From Methanomassiliicoccales archaeon (lineage in GTDB: Archaea > Thermoplasmatota > Thermoplasmata > Methanomassiliicoccales > JACIVX01): a stretch of 64,000 nt of DNA. The notes below the pieces were generated by a model, which saw only the letters and a list, made by a program, of their open reading frames with translations, was not told the DNA's origin and searched no databases. Every line of letters begins with the position of its first letter. The first letter of the stretch is position 1. The translations under genes and the position numbers were made by a program. Where the stretch lies: NCBI GenBank assembly GCA_014361295.1, contig JACIVX010000001.1, forward strand, positions 962,293-1,026,292. The letters are read 5' to 3'. Shown here in pieces: positions 26,520 to 35,252 of this stretch.

Positions 26520-27504
26520 CGAGGATAATTCATTTTTGCCGATCGGGTCGATCAACGATCTTGTCTACGAGATGTTACGCCAAATTCCAAAAGGAATGAT
26601 CACCACTTATGGAAACATCGCAGAAGCACTTGGTGACATTCGCGCCTCAAGGGTTATCGGTATGATCGTTTCGGAAAACCCAATGCCTGTGGTTATCCCT
26701 TGTCACCGTGTGATTTATTCAACGGGAGAAGTCGGATGGTATGGAGGAAAGAATAAGGGAAATGAAGAAAAGAAGGAACTTTTGCGAAAGGAGGGCATAG
26801 AAATCATTGGAGACAGAGTTGTCAATTTCGAGCGGATTCGCTTTTCTGATTTCAAGGTAGTACCAATACTAAAGATTTTGAAAGAGAAGCAAGAGAAGAT
26901 GAGATCTGGAGTCATCGATTGCGATGATTTCGGTACCGTGAGATTCGTTGCGGGAATCGATGTCTCATATCATAATGATCAGGCTTTTGCTGCCATCGCC
27001 ATTTCCGATTTTGAAACGGGAAAAATCATTGAAGAGCGAGTGATTCAGAAATATGCAGAATTTCCTTACATCCCAACCTATCTGGCATTCAGAGAGATCC
27101 CAGTGATCGCTGATCTGATCGATAGAAAAGAGAATACAATTTACATGATTGATGGTCACGGCATCCTTCATCCACGTGGTTTCGGGATCGCATCGCACGT
27201 GGGCGTGCAGTTTGATATACCGACAATTGGTGTCGCCAAGAGATTGCTCATCGGCGAGGTGCAGAACGACGATGCCATGATATCCCCGATCACCCTCGAT
27301 GGCGAAGTGAAAGGCTATTTAATAAAAAAGAGTGGAAAAAAGAGCCTTTTCGTTTCCGTTGGGCATAGAATTTCACTAAATACAGCTTGTCAGATCTGCA
27401 GAAGATTTGTTGATTACGGTATTCAGGATCCATTAAGTCGAGCACACGAACTCGCCAATCAACATAGAAAGAAAAACATAGGAAAAGGAAAGGGTCCCCT
27501 ATGA
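26506..27504 (+). CDS. Bifunctional O6-alkylguanine-DNA alkyltransferase / endonuclease V
   Basis: A 332-residue fusion of two DNA-repair enzymes. Residues about 15-105 form the alkyltransferase: MITTYGNIAEALG, the DNA-binding helix RASRVIGMIVSENP, and the active site VVIPCHRVIY whose cysteine accepts the alkyl group. Residues about 145-325 form endonuclease V: FVAGIDVSYH with its catalytic aspartate, MIDGHGILHPRGFGIASHVG, and TIGVAKRLL. Such a fusion was characterised from Ferroplasma acidarmanus and is a Thermoplasmata feature. It repairs O6-alkylguanine and deaminated bases. The gene overlaps the one before and the one after (ATGA). Confidence 0.93.
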   Translation: MLKDNEDNSFLPIGSINDLVYEMLRQIPKGMITTYGNIAEALGDIRASRVIGMIVSENPMPVVIPCHRVIYSTGEVGWYGGKNKGNEEKKELLRKEGIEIIGDRVVNFERIRFSDFKVVPILKILKEKQEKMRSGVIDCDDFGTVRFVAGIDVSYHNDQAFAAIAISDFETGKIIEERVIQKYAEFPYIPTYLAFREIPVIADLIDRKENTIYMIDGHGILHPRGFGIASHVGVQFDIPTIGVAKRLLIGEVQNDDAMISPITLDGEVKGYLIKKSGKKSLFVSVGHRISLNTACQICRRFVDYGIQDPLSRAHELANQHRKKNIGKGKGPL

Positions 27505-28397
27505 AAATTACAGTTTACGGGGCTGGCGCAATCGGTAGTTTTTTCGGTGGATTACTGTCGGATAAAAATGAAGTTACACTCGTTGGACGAGCTCCACATG
27601 TTCACGCGATTAATCAATCTGGACTGAGAATCTCGGGAATGCTTGAAAAGGTCGTTCATCCTCGTGCTGTCACAGATTTATCCAATCTTGAAGAACAAGA
27701 TATCGTGATCGTGACGGTTAAAGCGTACGATACAGAGAAAGCGACGGAGGCGATCTCAGCGATCGTCGGAAAAGAGACAACTATCGTATCAATCCAGAAC
27801 GGCCTCAATAACATGTCAGCCCTCGATAAGAAATTTGGGGACCGTGTTATTGGCGGTGTCACATCAATCGGCGTAACACGTATTTCGCCAGGACACGTTC
27901 GCCTTGCTGGCAAGGGCGATACGATATTTGGTTCTTTGAGGAAGAATCATGAAAGAGTAAGAACAATCGTTGAGATCTTCAACCGTTCAGGAATTGAAAG
28001 TCGTCCCACCGAGAATATCATTGGCGAGATTTGGCTAAAAGCTATCGTGAATTCTTCGATAAATCCCATTACCGCAATCGTCAGGAGAAAAAATGAATGT
28101 ATTATGACAGAGCCAGAATTGAGGGACCTGGCAAGGAAGATCTGCGAGGAAGCAACGACTGTTGCAAGAACTTCTGGGATCATGCTACCGCTTGCTGATC
28201 CGTTTCAGCGAGTTGTGGAGGTTGTCTCGGCCACTAAAGAGAATTTTTCAAGCATGCTACAGGACATCGAACGAGGAAAGAAAACGGAAATCGACGAAAT
28301 CACGGGAGCGATTGTCACCCAAGCTAGGAAGCTTGGTATCGAAGTCCCGGTTAACGAAACAATTTGGAAGCTTGTGCGAGCATTGAGCATGAAGTGA
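27501..28397 (+). CDS. panE: 2-dehydropantoate 2-reductase (ketopantoate reductase)
   Basis: Reduces ketopantoate to pantoate with NADPH for coenzyme A synthesis. The 298-residue protein starts with the Rossmann motif ITVYGAGAIGSFFGGLLS. IVTVKAYDTEKA and SIQNGLNNM follow. The catalytic lysine region is GEIWLKAIVNSSINPITAI, and the C-terminal SSMLQDIERGKKTEIDEITG is highly typical. It begins inside the end of the AGT-endonuclease V gene (ATGA overlap). Confidence 0.92.
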   Translation: MKITVYGAGAIGSFFGGLLSDKNEVTLVGRAPHVHAINQSGLRISGMLEKVVHPRAVTDLSNLEEQDIVIVTVKAYDTEKATEAISAIVGKETTIVSIQNGLNNMSALDKKFGDRVIGGVTSIGVTRISPGHVRLAGKGDTIFGSLRKNHERVRTIVEIFNRSGIESRPTENIIGEIWLKAIVNSSINPITAIVRRKNECIMTEPELRDLARKICEEATTVARTSGIMLPLADPFQRVVEVVSATKENFSSMLQDIERGKKTEIDEITGAIVTQARKLGIEVPVNETIWKLVRALSMK

Positions 28398-28485
28398 AAT
28401 TCTACTCAGACGTGTTACTGCATCCAGACAGACACCTTTAGAAAGATTAATATCATGGCAGCCTGATTTTCGTGCGTGATCTTCT

Positions 28486-29127
28486 ATGGTAGATGTCAGG
28501 GAGCTAGCTGAGAAAGCGCTCGCCTATAAGGAAAAAGGCTTGAGTGAAAGGGAAATCGCTGATGAATTACATCTTTCGATCGACACCGTCAAGTATTTAA
28601 TCGAGGAAGGTGGAGCCGGTGTTCTTCCGCCTTCGGACGTCAAAATCGGCTGGAGGAGTATCGGCGTTTATGGAAGCCGTATTAGCATGATGAGTGATAT
28701 CCTCGCGGATATCATCATCGAAGAACTTGACAAAAGAAATCTTAGTGCCGATGTCGTACTTGGAATTGCGATCAATGGTGTCTCATTCGCGACTGTGATT
28801 TCAGACATACTTGGAATGGAACTCGCGGTATATAAGCCGCCAGCAGAAAGAGGAAAGAAGGGTGGAGCTTTCAGCTCCAATTATGCATCTGTGGAAAATA
28901 AGAATGTGATCATCGTAGATGACGTCATCTCGACAGGTGCAACTCTTCAGGAGGCGATCAAAGACATCAGGGAAAGTGGTGGAAAGCCCGTACTGGCAGT
29001 TGTCATCGTCAACAAAAGCAGCCTAAACGAGATTGATGGCGTCCCGCTGAGAGGCGTGATTAGAGCAAGGTCTATGGGCGGAACGATCCTTGGTGGCGGG
29101 CCATTGCACTCATTCCCATACGGATAA
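28486..29127 (+). CDS. GfcR-like HTH and phosphoribosyltransferase-fold regulator
   Basis: A 213-residue protein. The N-terminal HTH (residues about 5-45: KGLSEREIADELHLSIDTVKYL) is fused to a PRTase domain with the PRPP loop NVIIVDDVISTGATLQEAI near residue 142. Archaeal proteins of this kind are called orotate phosphoribosyltransferase-like; the haloarchaeal member GfcR regulates sugar catabolism. Here the target genes are unknown. ATG at 28486, with an AT-rich box (GATTAATATC) about 40 bases upstream. Confidence 0.82.
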   Translation: MVDVRELAEKALAYKEKGLSEREIADELHLSIDTVKYLIEEGGAGVLPPSDVKIGWRSIGVYGSRISMMSDILADIIIEELDKRNLSADVVLGIAINGVSFATVISDILGMELAVYKPPAERGKKGGAFSSNYASVENKNVIIVDDVISTGATLQEAIKDIRESGGKPVLAVVIVNKSSLNEIDGVPLRGVIRARSMGGTILGGGPLHSFPYG

Positions 29128-29144
29128 GCGGTTCAACTTTTGAA

Positions 29145-29585
29145 ATGAATGAAATCAGAAAAAATGAAAAGCTCACGCCTGAAGAGCGCGCAAGGGTTCT
29201 ATCGCGACTTCATAGCTTGCTCTATTGGGTTGGTGTGCTCATTCCAGAGGAAGAGCTGATCGATGATCAGAGAATTCCCCTTCGGGACGTCGTCTATGAC
29301 TTTACCTCCAAAGAAGAGCCAACGGATGACGAAGTGAGGGGAGCTCTCGCGCTTGCCCATCTACTCGAGGAAAAAGCAAAGGTGCTCGAGGAGAAGCTAC
29401 AAACTGAAGAACTGACAAGATTAAAAGCACGTAAGTTATATGAGGAGATCGCTGGTCTGCTAAGAGCGGTGGCTGACCTTCGGCATTCAAAAAGTCAAGA
29501 TTTTGAAATCAAAGCCAAGGCACTGATGTCAAAGGTCGATGATGAAAGAAGATGGCTTGAGTTCATCGAGAAAATAAAGCGCTGA
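29145..29585 (+). CDS. Small helical protein, DUF5788-like
   Basis: A 146-residue protein, mostly helical and charged. PEERARVLSRLHSLLYWVG and LIPEEELIDD are followed by long helices, then DDERRWLEFIEKIK at the C-terminus. The pattern matches the haloarchaeal DUF5788 family as I remember it. Function unknown. It lies 17 bases after the GfcR-like gene and is probably in the same transcript. Confidence 0.6.
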   Translation: MNEIRKNEKLTPEERARVLSRLHSLLYWVGVLIPEEELIDDQRIPLRDVVYDFTSKEEPTDDEVRGALALAHLLEEKAKVLEEKLQTEELTRLKARKLYEEIAGLLRAVADLRHSKSQDFEIKAKALMSKVDDERRWLEFIEKIKR

Positions 29586-29629
29586 TGTTTTCTGCTCTTT
29601 TCTTTATGGTTTCTCCAATTTTCGGAAGA

Positions 29630-29642
29630 ATTAAATAATTTA
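29630..29642 (+). promoter_or_regulatory. TATA-like promoter of the lysine operon
   Basis: ATTAAATAATTTA lies 55-67 bases before the start of the Lrp gene, followed by a short leader with GGAAGGGAG as the ribosome binding site. It likely drives the whole dap/lys cluster. Confidence 0.5.
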
Positions 29643-29696
29643 TTCCCGTTTATTGGTCACTGACTTACGAAAAACGGAAAACCGGAAGGGAGAAAG

Positions 29697-30119
29697 ATGT
29701 TAGATCACTTGGATGAGAAAATCATCGAAATCCTGAAGAAGGATTCGAGAAGACCTTTTGTCGATATTGCGAACCAACTCAAAGTATCGGAAGGGACTGT
29801 GAGAAGCAGGGTCAGGCGACTCGTCGATGACGGAATAATCAAGAGCTTTACCATCAAAACGAGCAACAAGAATGTCAAAGCCATCATCGAGATCAAAATC
29901 AATGTCAATGTCAATACCTCGGTTGTAGCCAGCGAGATCTCAAAATTTGAAGGTGTTTCCGAAGTTTTCGAGGTAACTGGCGACGAGGATATTGTTGTTA
30001 TCGTTGATGTCAATTCATCACCTCAGTTAAACGATATCATCGAAAGGATCAGACAATTCGAAAACGTCCAGTCAACGAGGACAAGACTCATCCTCAAGGA
30101 TCATTTTGGAGGATCGTAG
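29697..30119 (+). CDS. Lrp/AsnC-family regulator, LysM-like
   Basis: A 140-residue DNA-binding protein. The HTH is at residues about 5-45 (LDEKIIEILKKDSRRPFVDIAN, EGTVRSRVRRL) and the ligand-binding RAM/ACT-like domain follows (VNTSVVASEISKFEGVSEVF, GDEDIVVIVDV). The next gene, dapA, starts at the base after its stop, so the regulator heads the lysine operon. Sulfolobus LysM, an Lrp relative, controls lysine genes in response to lysine, and the same job is inferred here. Confidence 0.85.
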   Translation: MLDHLDEKIIEILKKDSRRPFVDIANQLKVSEGTVRSRVRRLVDDGIIKSFTIKTSNKNVKAIIEIKINVNVNTSVVASEISKFEGVSEVFEVTGDEDIVVIVDVNSSPQLNDIIERIRQFENVQSTRTRLILKDHFGGS

Positions 30120-30998
30120 ATGTTTTATGGTTGCGCAACGGCGATCATCACACCCTTCAAAGAGAATGGCGAAATTGATGAGGAAGGACTGCGAGAGCTC
30201 GTCGCATTTCAAGAAGAGCAGGGTATCGATGCCATCGTGCCATGCGGTACAACTGGTGAATCCGCGACGTTGACGCATGAAGAGCACGTGAAAGTCATCG
30301 AGATTGTCGTCGATCACGCGAGAAAAGCAAAGGTCATCGCTGGCGCTGGGAGTAACGCAACGCATGAAGCAATCTATCTGAGTCGGGCTGCCAAGGACCT
30401 GGGGGTCGATGGAATCCTTTCGATCTCGCCGTATTACAATAAACCAACACAGAAGGGCATTTTTGAACACTACGAGAGAATTGCCCAGGCTGTCGATTTG
30501 CCGATCATCATTTACAACGTGCCGAGTAGGACGGGCTCAAATATTGAAGTATCAACCGTCGTGAAACTTGCGGAAATTCCCAACATTGTCGGCATCAAAG
30601 AGGCGAGCGGTAACATCGTTCAGGTAATGAACATACTAGCTCAGGCCCCAAAGGGATTCGTTGTCCTGTCGGGAGATGATGTTCTTACGTATCCAATGAT
30701 GACACTCGGTGCGAAGGGCGTTGTTTCAGTCGCTTCGAATGTTGTTCCGTCGATGGTTAAATCGATGGTTGATCACCTTCTTGCTGGGGATTGGGAAGAA
30801 GCGAGAAAGCTGCACTTCAAGCTTCTGCCCCTTTTTAAGAACCTCTTCATCGAAACGAACCCGATTCCTGTCAAGACCTCGCTTAGGCTCATGGGAAAAC
30901 CAGCTGGTTCATTTCGACTGCCTCTGTGTGAAATGAACCAGTCCAATCTGGAGATCCTTAGGAGGACACTTCTTGATCTCGGAGTGATTTCAAAGTAA
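30120..30998 (+). CDS. dapA: 4-hydroxy-tetrahydrodipicolinate synthase
   Basis: Condenses pyruvate with aspartate semialdehyde, the first committed step of the diaminopimelate lysine pathway. The 292-residue barrel protein has PCGTTGESATLTHEEH near residue 42. The tyrosine motif is IIIYNVPSRTG and the Schiff-base lysine is in NIVGIKEASGN near residue 160. Length is standard. The ATG at 30120 abuts the Lrp stop, with GGAGG from the end of that gene serving as ribosome binding site. Confidence 0.93.
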   Translation: MFYGCATAIITPFKENGEIDEEGLRELVAFQEEQGIDAIVPCGTTGESATLTHEEHVKVIEIVVDHARKAKVIAGAGSNATHEAIYLSRAAKDLGVDGILSISPYYNKPTQKGIFEHYERIAQAVDLPIIIYNVPSRTGSNIEVSTVVKLAEIPNIVGIKEASGNIVQVMNILAQAPKGFVVLSGDDVLTYPMMTLGAKGVVSVASNVVPSMVKSMVDHLLAGDWEEARKLHFKLLPLFKNLFIETNPIPVKTSLRLMGKPAGSFRLPLCEMNQSNLEILRRTLLDLGVISK

Positions 30999-31029
30999 TC
31001 GATGATCGCGGCACAAAGCTGGTGAGATC

Positions 31030-31809
31030 ATGATCAGAGTCGTTGTTGGCGGTGCAACAGGGAGAATGGGAAGTGCAATTTGCAGGTTGCTGACAAAGCA
31101 GAAAGACATGGAACTCTACGGCGCGGTTGTGTCCTCAAGCGGAGGCAATGTGGGAAAAAGGATTGAAGGTGGCGTCGTCACGCTCGGCGATGATCAGCTT
31201 GATAAAGCTTTGGAAGGCGCCGATGTTTATGTTGATGTCACGACGCCTACAGCGGCAGAAAAAAATCTTATGAAAGTACCGCCACTGGGCGTTAACATCG
31301 TCGTTGGGACGACTGGTATCTCATCAGATACGATGGCGAAATTCGCTGCCTCGGTGAGACGACACGGTATTTCGGCTGTCGTCACTCCGAATTTTTCAAT
31401 CGGCGTGAATGTATTCTGGAAATTGTGCGGAGACATGGCAGCGGTTCTCAAAGATTATGATGTCGAGATCATTGAGTTTCACCACAATCAGAAGAGAGAC
31501 GCGCCTTCTGGAACCGCTGTGAAGGCAGCTGAAATCATCGGCAACCAGATGGGTATCAATAAATTCGTCAAAGGGAGGGATGGGATCACTGGCGTGAGAG
31601 ACAAGGAAATCGGTATTCATTCATTGAGGGGAGGCGATGTGGTCGGCGAACATACCGTCGTATTCGCCGGCAACAAGGAAAGACTTGAATTAACCCATCG
31701 CGCCCATTCGAGGGACGCGTTCGCGGAAGGGGCACTTGCCGCCATCAGGTGGATATGGCAACGAAAGGATGGAAAGATACACACGATGAGCGAGGTGTTG
31801 GGGCTTTGA
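31030..31809 (+). CDS. dapB: 4-hydroxy-tetrahydrodipicolinate reductase
   Basis: Reduces the DapA product with NAD(P)H. The 259-residue protein starts with VVVGGATGRMGSAICRLL. GTTGISSDTM and TPNFSIGVNVFW follow, and the substrate-binding signature EIIEFHHNQKRDAPSGTAV is complete. ATG at 31030 behind GGTGAG. Its TGA overlaps the TTG of lysC (TTGA). Confidence 0.93.
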   Translation: MIRVVVGGATGRMGSAICRLLTKQKDMELYGAVVSSSGGNVGKRIEGGVVTLGDDQLDKALEGADVYVDVTTPTAAEKNLMKVPPLGVNIVVGTTGISSDTMAKFAASVRRHGISAVVTPNFSIGVNVFWKLCGDMAAVLKDYDVEIIEFHHNQKRDAPSGTAVKAAEIIGNQMGINKFVKGRDGITGVRDKEIGIHSLRGGDVVGEHTVVFAGNKERLELTHRAHSRDAFAEGALAAIRWIWQRKDGKIHTMSEVLGL

Positions 31810-33161
31810 TCAAAGTAATGAAGTTTGGCGGGACGAGTGTGGGCTCTGCACAGGCTCTCGATCGCGTGATCAATATCATATCCAATGAAAGCGCGAAAAA
31901 AGCTGTGGTCGTTTCTGCACAATCGGGTGTGACGAATTCGCTGATCGCGTGGATGAAAGATGACACCCAAGGAATCGATTCGATCATCTCGTTTCTCGAA
32001 ACGAAATATTTCGAACCTGTAAAGAATAAGCTGGATGAAGCCGCAAGACAGTCTTATGAGAATCAGATCAGGGAATCGCTTCTTCAGCTAAGAAAACTCC
32101 TCGAACGATACAGAAACAATCTCGAAAACTCCCTGCAAGACGCGATCGCGAGTTGGGGAGAGCGTTTATCGGTGATCATGGTCTCATCCCTATTGAATGC
32201 ACGTGGTGTTGATTCCGTTCCAATGAATGCTGAGGATGCCGGGATTGTTGCTTTAGGCGTTCACGGCAACGGATCAGCGGACCTCGATGCAACAACTAAG
32301 AACTTCAAGAAAACGATTCTACCCCTGATCGATAGCGGAAAGACGCCTGTTATAACCGGATATTACGGATGCGGCAAAGACGGAAAGCCGATCACCTTTG
32401 GACGTGGTGGCTCCGATTATTCTGCAGCGGTCGTTGCGTATGGAATAGCGGCTGATTGTCTTGAAATATGGACAGACGTTGATGGGTTCATGACCGCCGA
32501 CCCGAGAATCGTGCCAAACGCGAGGACGATCAAAGAGATGGATTACGGCGAGGCTGGTGAACTCGCATATTTTGGCGCTAAAGTGTTGCATCCAAGAACG
32601 ATCGAGCCTGTGAGAAGGAAGAAAATCAGATTGCTGGTAAAGAACACATTCAATCCTGATGGTAGCGGAACGCTCATCCACAGTCTTCGATCGCCTGGGA
32701 AAACATTACTGAGGAGTGTGGCTATTAAATCGGATCTTTCGATCGTGAAGATCTATTCATCAGAAATCGCCTATCAACCAGGATTTGTATCGGATCTCCT
32801 GAACGCGATCGGCGAGGATGGCGTAACAACCTATGCAATCTCAACATCACTTTCCACCCTTGCTGTCGTTATCCCAACTTCAGAAGTGCCACAGGCGCTT
32901 AAGAAAATCAATGAACTAAAAGAATCGCGTATGGAAAAACTGATGGTCAAGAACAACATGTCCTTGATCTGTGCAGTTGGTGATAACATGATCGATACGA
33001 TGGGCGTCGCCGCACGAATATTCCAGGTTGTCGAAGAGGCGCAGGCGAACGTCGAATTGATCTCCGAAGGAGCATCAGACATCGCACTGAATTTCGTTGT
33101 CCCGAGCGATAGGGCTCCAGACGTTGTGAGAATGCTCCACGATCGGTACATAGGTGGTTGA
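31806..33161 (+). CDS. lysC: Aspartate kinase (lysine-pathway type)
   Basis: Phosphorylates aspartate, the entry to lysine, threonine and methionine synthesis. The 451-residue protein begins IKVMKFGGTSVGS and has SWGERLSVIM, FGRGGSDYSAA and EIWTDVDGFMTADPR. Two C-terminal ACT domains (from about residue 310; VKIYSSEIAYQPGFVSDLLN and MSLICAVGDNM) suggest feedback control, probably by lysine or threonine. I chose TTG 31806, overlapping the dapB stop, with GAGGTG upstream; a longer reading to 31749 would lie inside dapB. Confidence 0.92.
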   Translation: MIKVMKFGGTSVGSAQALDRVINIISNESAKKAVVVSAQSGVTNSLIAWMKDDTQGIDSIISFLETKYFEPVKNKLDEAARQSYENQIRESLLQLRKLLERYRNNLENSLQDAIASWGERLSVIMVSSLLNARGVDSVPMNAEDAGIVALGVHGNGSADLDATTKNFKKTILPLIDSGKTPVITGYYGCGKDGKPITFGRGGSDYSAAVVAYGIAADCLEIWTDVDGFMTADPRIVPNARTIKEMDYGEAGELAYFGAKVLHPRTIEPVRRKKIRLLVKNTFNPDGSGTLIHSLRSPGKTLLRSVAIKSDLSIVKIYSSEIAYQPGFVSDLLNAIGEDGVTTYAISTSLSTLAVVIPTSEVPQALKKINELKESRMEKLMVKNNMSLICAVGDNMIDTMGVAARIFQVVEEAQANVELISEGASDIALNFVVPSDRAPDVVRMLHDRYIGG

Positions 33162-33162
33162 C

Positions 33163-34422
33163 TTGAGGCAATTTGAGTGCATCAATGGAGAGATGGTAAT
33201 CGGGGGAATTCCCGCGACGAAGATCGCAGATAAGTTCGGCACCCCTGTATACGTGACCGATGAATCGGCTCTTCGAGAGAATTTCAGACGGATCAGCAAG
33301 GCTTTTTCGCGCCACATGTCGACTCACATTCATTACGCCTGCAAGGCGAACACGAACCTTGCCATCCTGAGAATCTTAAAACAGGAAGGCAGCTACATAG
33401 ACGCGGTGTCGATCGGAGAAGTCGAAACATGTCTGAGAGCCGGTTTTTCACCGGATAAAATCATGTTCACAGGTGTGTGCGTTTCAACGAAAGAGCTGGG
33501 GGCTGTTGTTTCGAAGGGAGTGCTCATCAACATCGATTCATTCTCGGAAATGAAAAGACTGGCAGGAATCAAATCTGGCATTCCGATTTCGATCAGGGTC
33601 AATCCCGACGTAGGAGCTGGACATCATGATCACGTCGTCACGGGAAGCAGGAAATCCAAGTTTGGAATCCCCCTAGCTGATATTTTAAAAGCGTATTCGG
33701 AGGCTCTCGATCTCGGATTGATTCCAGTGGGCCTTCATGCACATATCGGCGCAGGGGTTCAGGAAATCGATCCCTTCGTCAAGGTGACCGATGTCCTCGT
33801 ATCAATTGCGAAAGAACTTGAGGAGAAATTGAAAATTGAGCTCGAATTCGTCGACATCGGGGGCGGTATCGGTATTCCGTACAGGCCCGACGAAAAACCA
33901 ATGGACGTCGATCTGCTCGCGCAGGAAGTTACATCTAGGATCAAAGCGGGCTGCTCTGTTGAAACGGTGGCAATCGAGCCAGGAAGATACATTGTCGCTG
34001 ACACTACCGTCCTGCTCACGAGAGTAGTTGATATAAAAGAGACGCCAGAGAAGAACTTTGCATGCGTCGACGCGGGATTCAATATCCTTATCAGGCCTTC
34101 ATTTTATGGTTCATACCATCATGTCGCTGTTGCTAATAAGTTCGATGCTTCGGGGGAAGTGATCTACGATATCGTCGGACCGATCTGCGAATCTGGTGAT
34201 TTTCTGGCAAGGGACCGACTTCTGCCAAAGCTAGATGAAGGGGATGTAATTGCTGTTTATGACGCTGGTGCTTACGGCTTTTCAATGAGCTCCCAGTACA
34301 ATTCGAGACCGAGATGCCGGGAAGTACTCGTTTATAACGGAACCGCGAATATTATCCGGGAGATGGAGACTATTGATGACATACTGCGACATCAGAGGGT
34401 GCCCTCGAGGCTGATGGTTTGA
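33163..34422 (+). CDS. lysA: Diaminopimelate decarboxylase
   Basis: Decarboxylates meso-diaminopimelate to lysine with PLP. The 419-residue alanine-racemase-fold protein has the PLP lysine in HYACKANTNLAIL near residue 50. FVDIGGGIGIPYRP and VAIEPGRYIVADT bind the phosphate and cofactor. PICESGDFLARDR, with its cysteine, is the active-site motif from the partner subunit. The start is TTG 33163, one base after the lysC stop, with AGGTGG six bases upstream; GTG 33154 is possible. Confidence 0.93.
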   Translation: MRQFECINGEMVIGGIPATKIADKFGTPVYVTDESALRENFRRISKAFSRHMSTHIHYACKANTNLAILRILKQEGSYIDAVSIGEVETCLRAGFSPDKIMFTGVCVSTKELGAVVSKGVLINIDSFSEMKRLAGIKSGIPISIRVNPDVGAGHHDHVVTGSRKSKFGIPLADILKAYSEALDLGLIPVGLHAHIGAGVQEIDPFVKVTDVLVSIAKELEEKLKIELEFVDIGGGIGIPYRPDEKPMDVDLLAQEVTSRIKAGCSVETVAIEPGRYIVADTTVLLTRVVDIKETPEKNFACVDAGFNILIRPSFYGSYHHVAVANKFDASGEVIYDIVGPICESGDFLARDRLLPKLDEGDVIAVYDAGAYGFSMSSQYNSRPRCREVLVYNGTANIIREMETIDDILRHQRVPSRLMV

Positions 34423-35252
34423 AATTCTGGAAGTATCATGGGATTGGCAACGATTTCATTCTATTCGCTGATTTCCAGCGGCGCCTGCAACTCTCGAAAA
34501 AGAAAATTGTGGGTCTTTGCGACAGGCACTACGGGATCGGTGCAGACGGGATCCTGATTCTTGAACAGTCGCGAGATGCCGATGCTGCGATGAGGATTTT
34601 CAACGCGGATGGCAGTGAAGCGGAAATGTGTGGTAATGGGATCAGATGTGCGGCAAAGCACCTCTACGATTTTTCGATTGTCAGAAAAGAAAGAATGAGG
34701 ATTGTCACGTTAAGCGGCGTTAAAGAGGTGCGATGCATCGTTCAAAATGAAGAGGTTGACGAGGTCATTGTGAATATGGGTACACCTTCCCTTGATTGCT
34801 CATCAATTCCAATGAAATATGAAGGTCAATTTATCCAGAAGGTTATCGATGTAGGTGGGCGGCAGATCCGTGGAACAGCGGTATCGATGGGAAACCCTCA
34901 TTTCGTGACTTTCGAGGATTTTGGGCCTGACGAAATAAGAATTCTCGGCCCCTTGATCGAAAATCACCCCATTTTTCCGAGAAGAACAAACGTGGAGTTT
35001 GCGAGAATCGATGCGAAGAGGATTATCGTTGATGTCTACGAGCGCGGAGCTGGATGGACACTTGCATGCGGCACTGGCGCGTGCGCGGCTGCCGTCGCGG
35101 CTGCGATCGCTGGGCTTGTCAAATTCGATGAAGATATTGAGGTGCGGTTGCCGGGGGGCAGCCTCTGGGTGACTGTTCCAAAGGATCTGTCGTCGGTCAC
35201 GATGCGTGGTTCAGCTGTTCGAGTTTTTGTGGGAGAAATTGAACTGGAGTGA
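34419..35252 (+). CDS. dapF: Diaminopimelate epimerase
   Basis: Converts LL- to meso-diaminopimelate. The 277-residue cofactor-free racemase has KYHGIGNDFILF at the start. The two catalytic cysteines are in AEMCGNGIRCAAKHL and WTLACGTGACAAAVAA. TTG 34419 overlaps the lysA stop (TTGA), and its own TGA overlaps the GTG of dapL. Tight coupling of this kind runs through the operon. Confidence 0.94.
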   Translation: MKFWKYHGIGNDFILFADFQRRLQLSKKKIVGLCDRHYGIGADGILILEQSRDADAAMRIFNADGSEAEMCGNGIRCAAKHLYDFSIVRKERMRIVTLSGVKEVRCIVQNEEVDEVIVNMGTPSLDCSSIPMKYEGQFIQKVIDVGGRQIRGTAVSMGNPHFVTFEDFGPDEIRILGPLIENHPIFPRRTNVEFARIDAKRIIVDVYERGAGWTLACGTGACAAAVAAAIAGLVKFDEDIEVRLPGGSLWVTVPKDLSSVTMRGSAVRVFVGEIELE

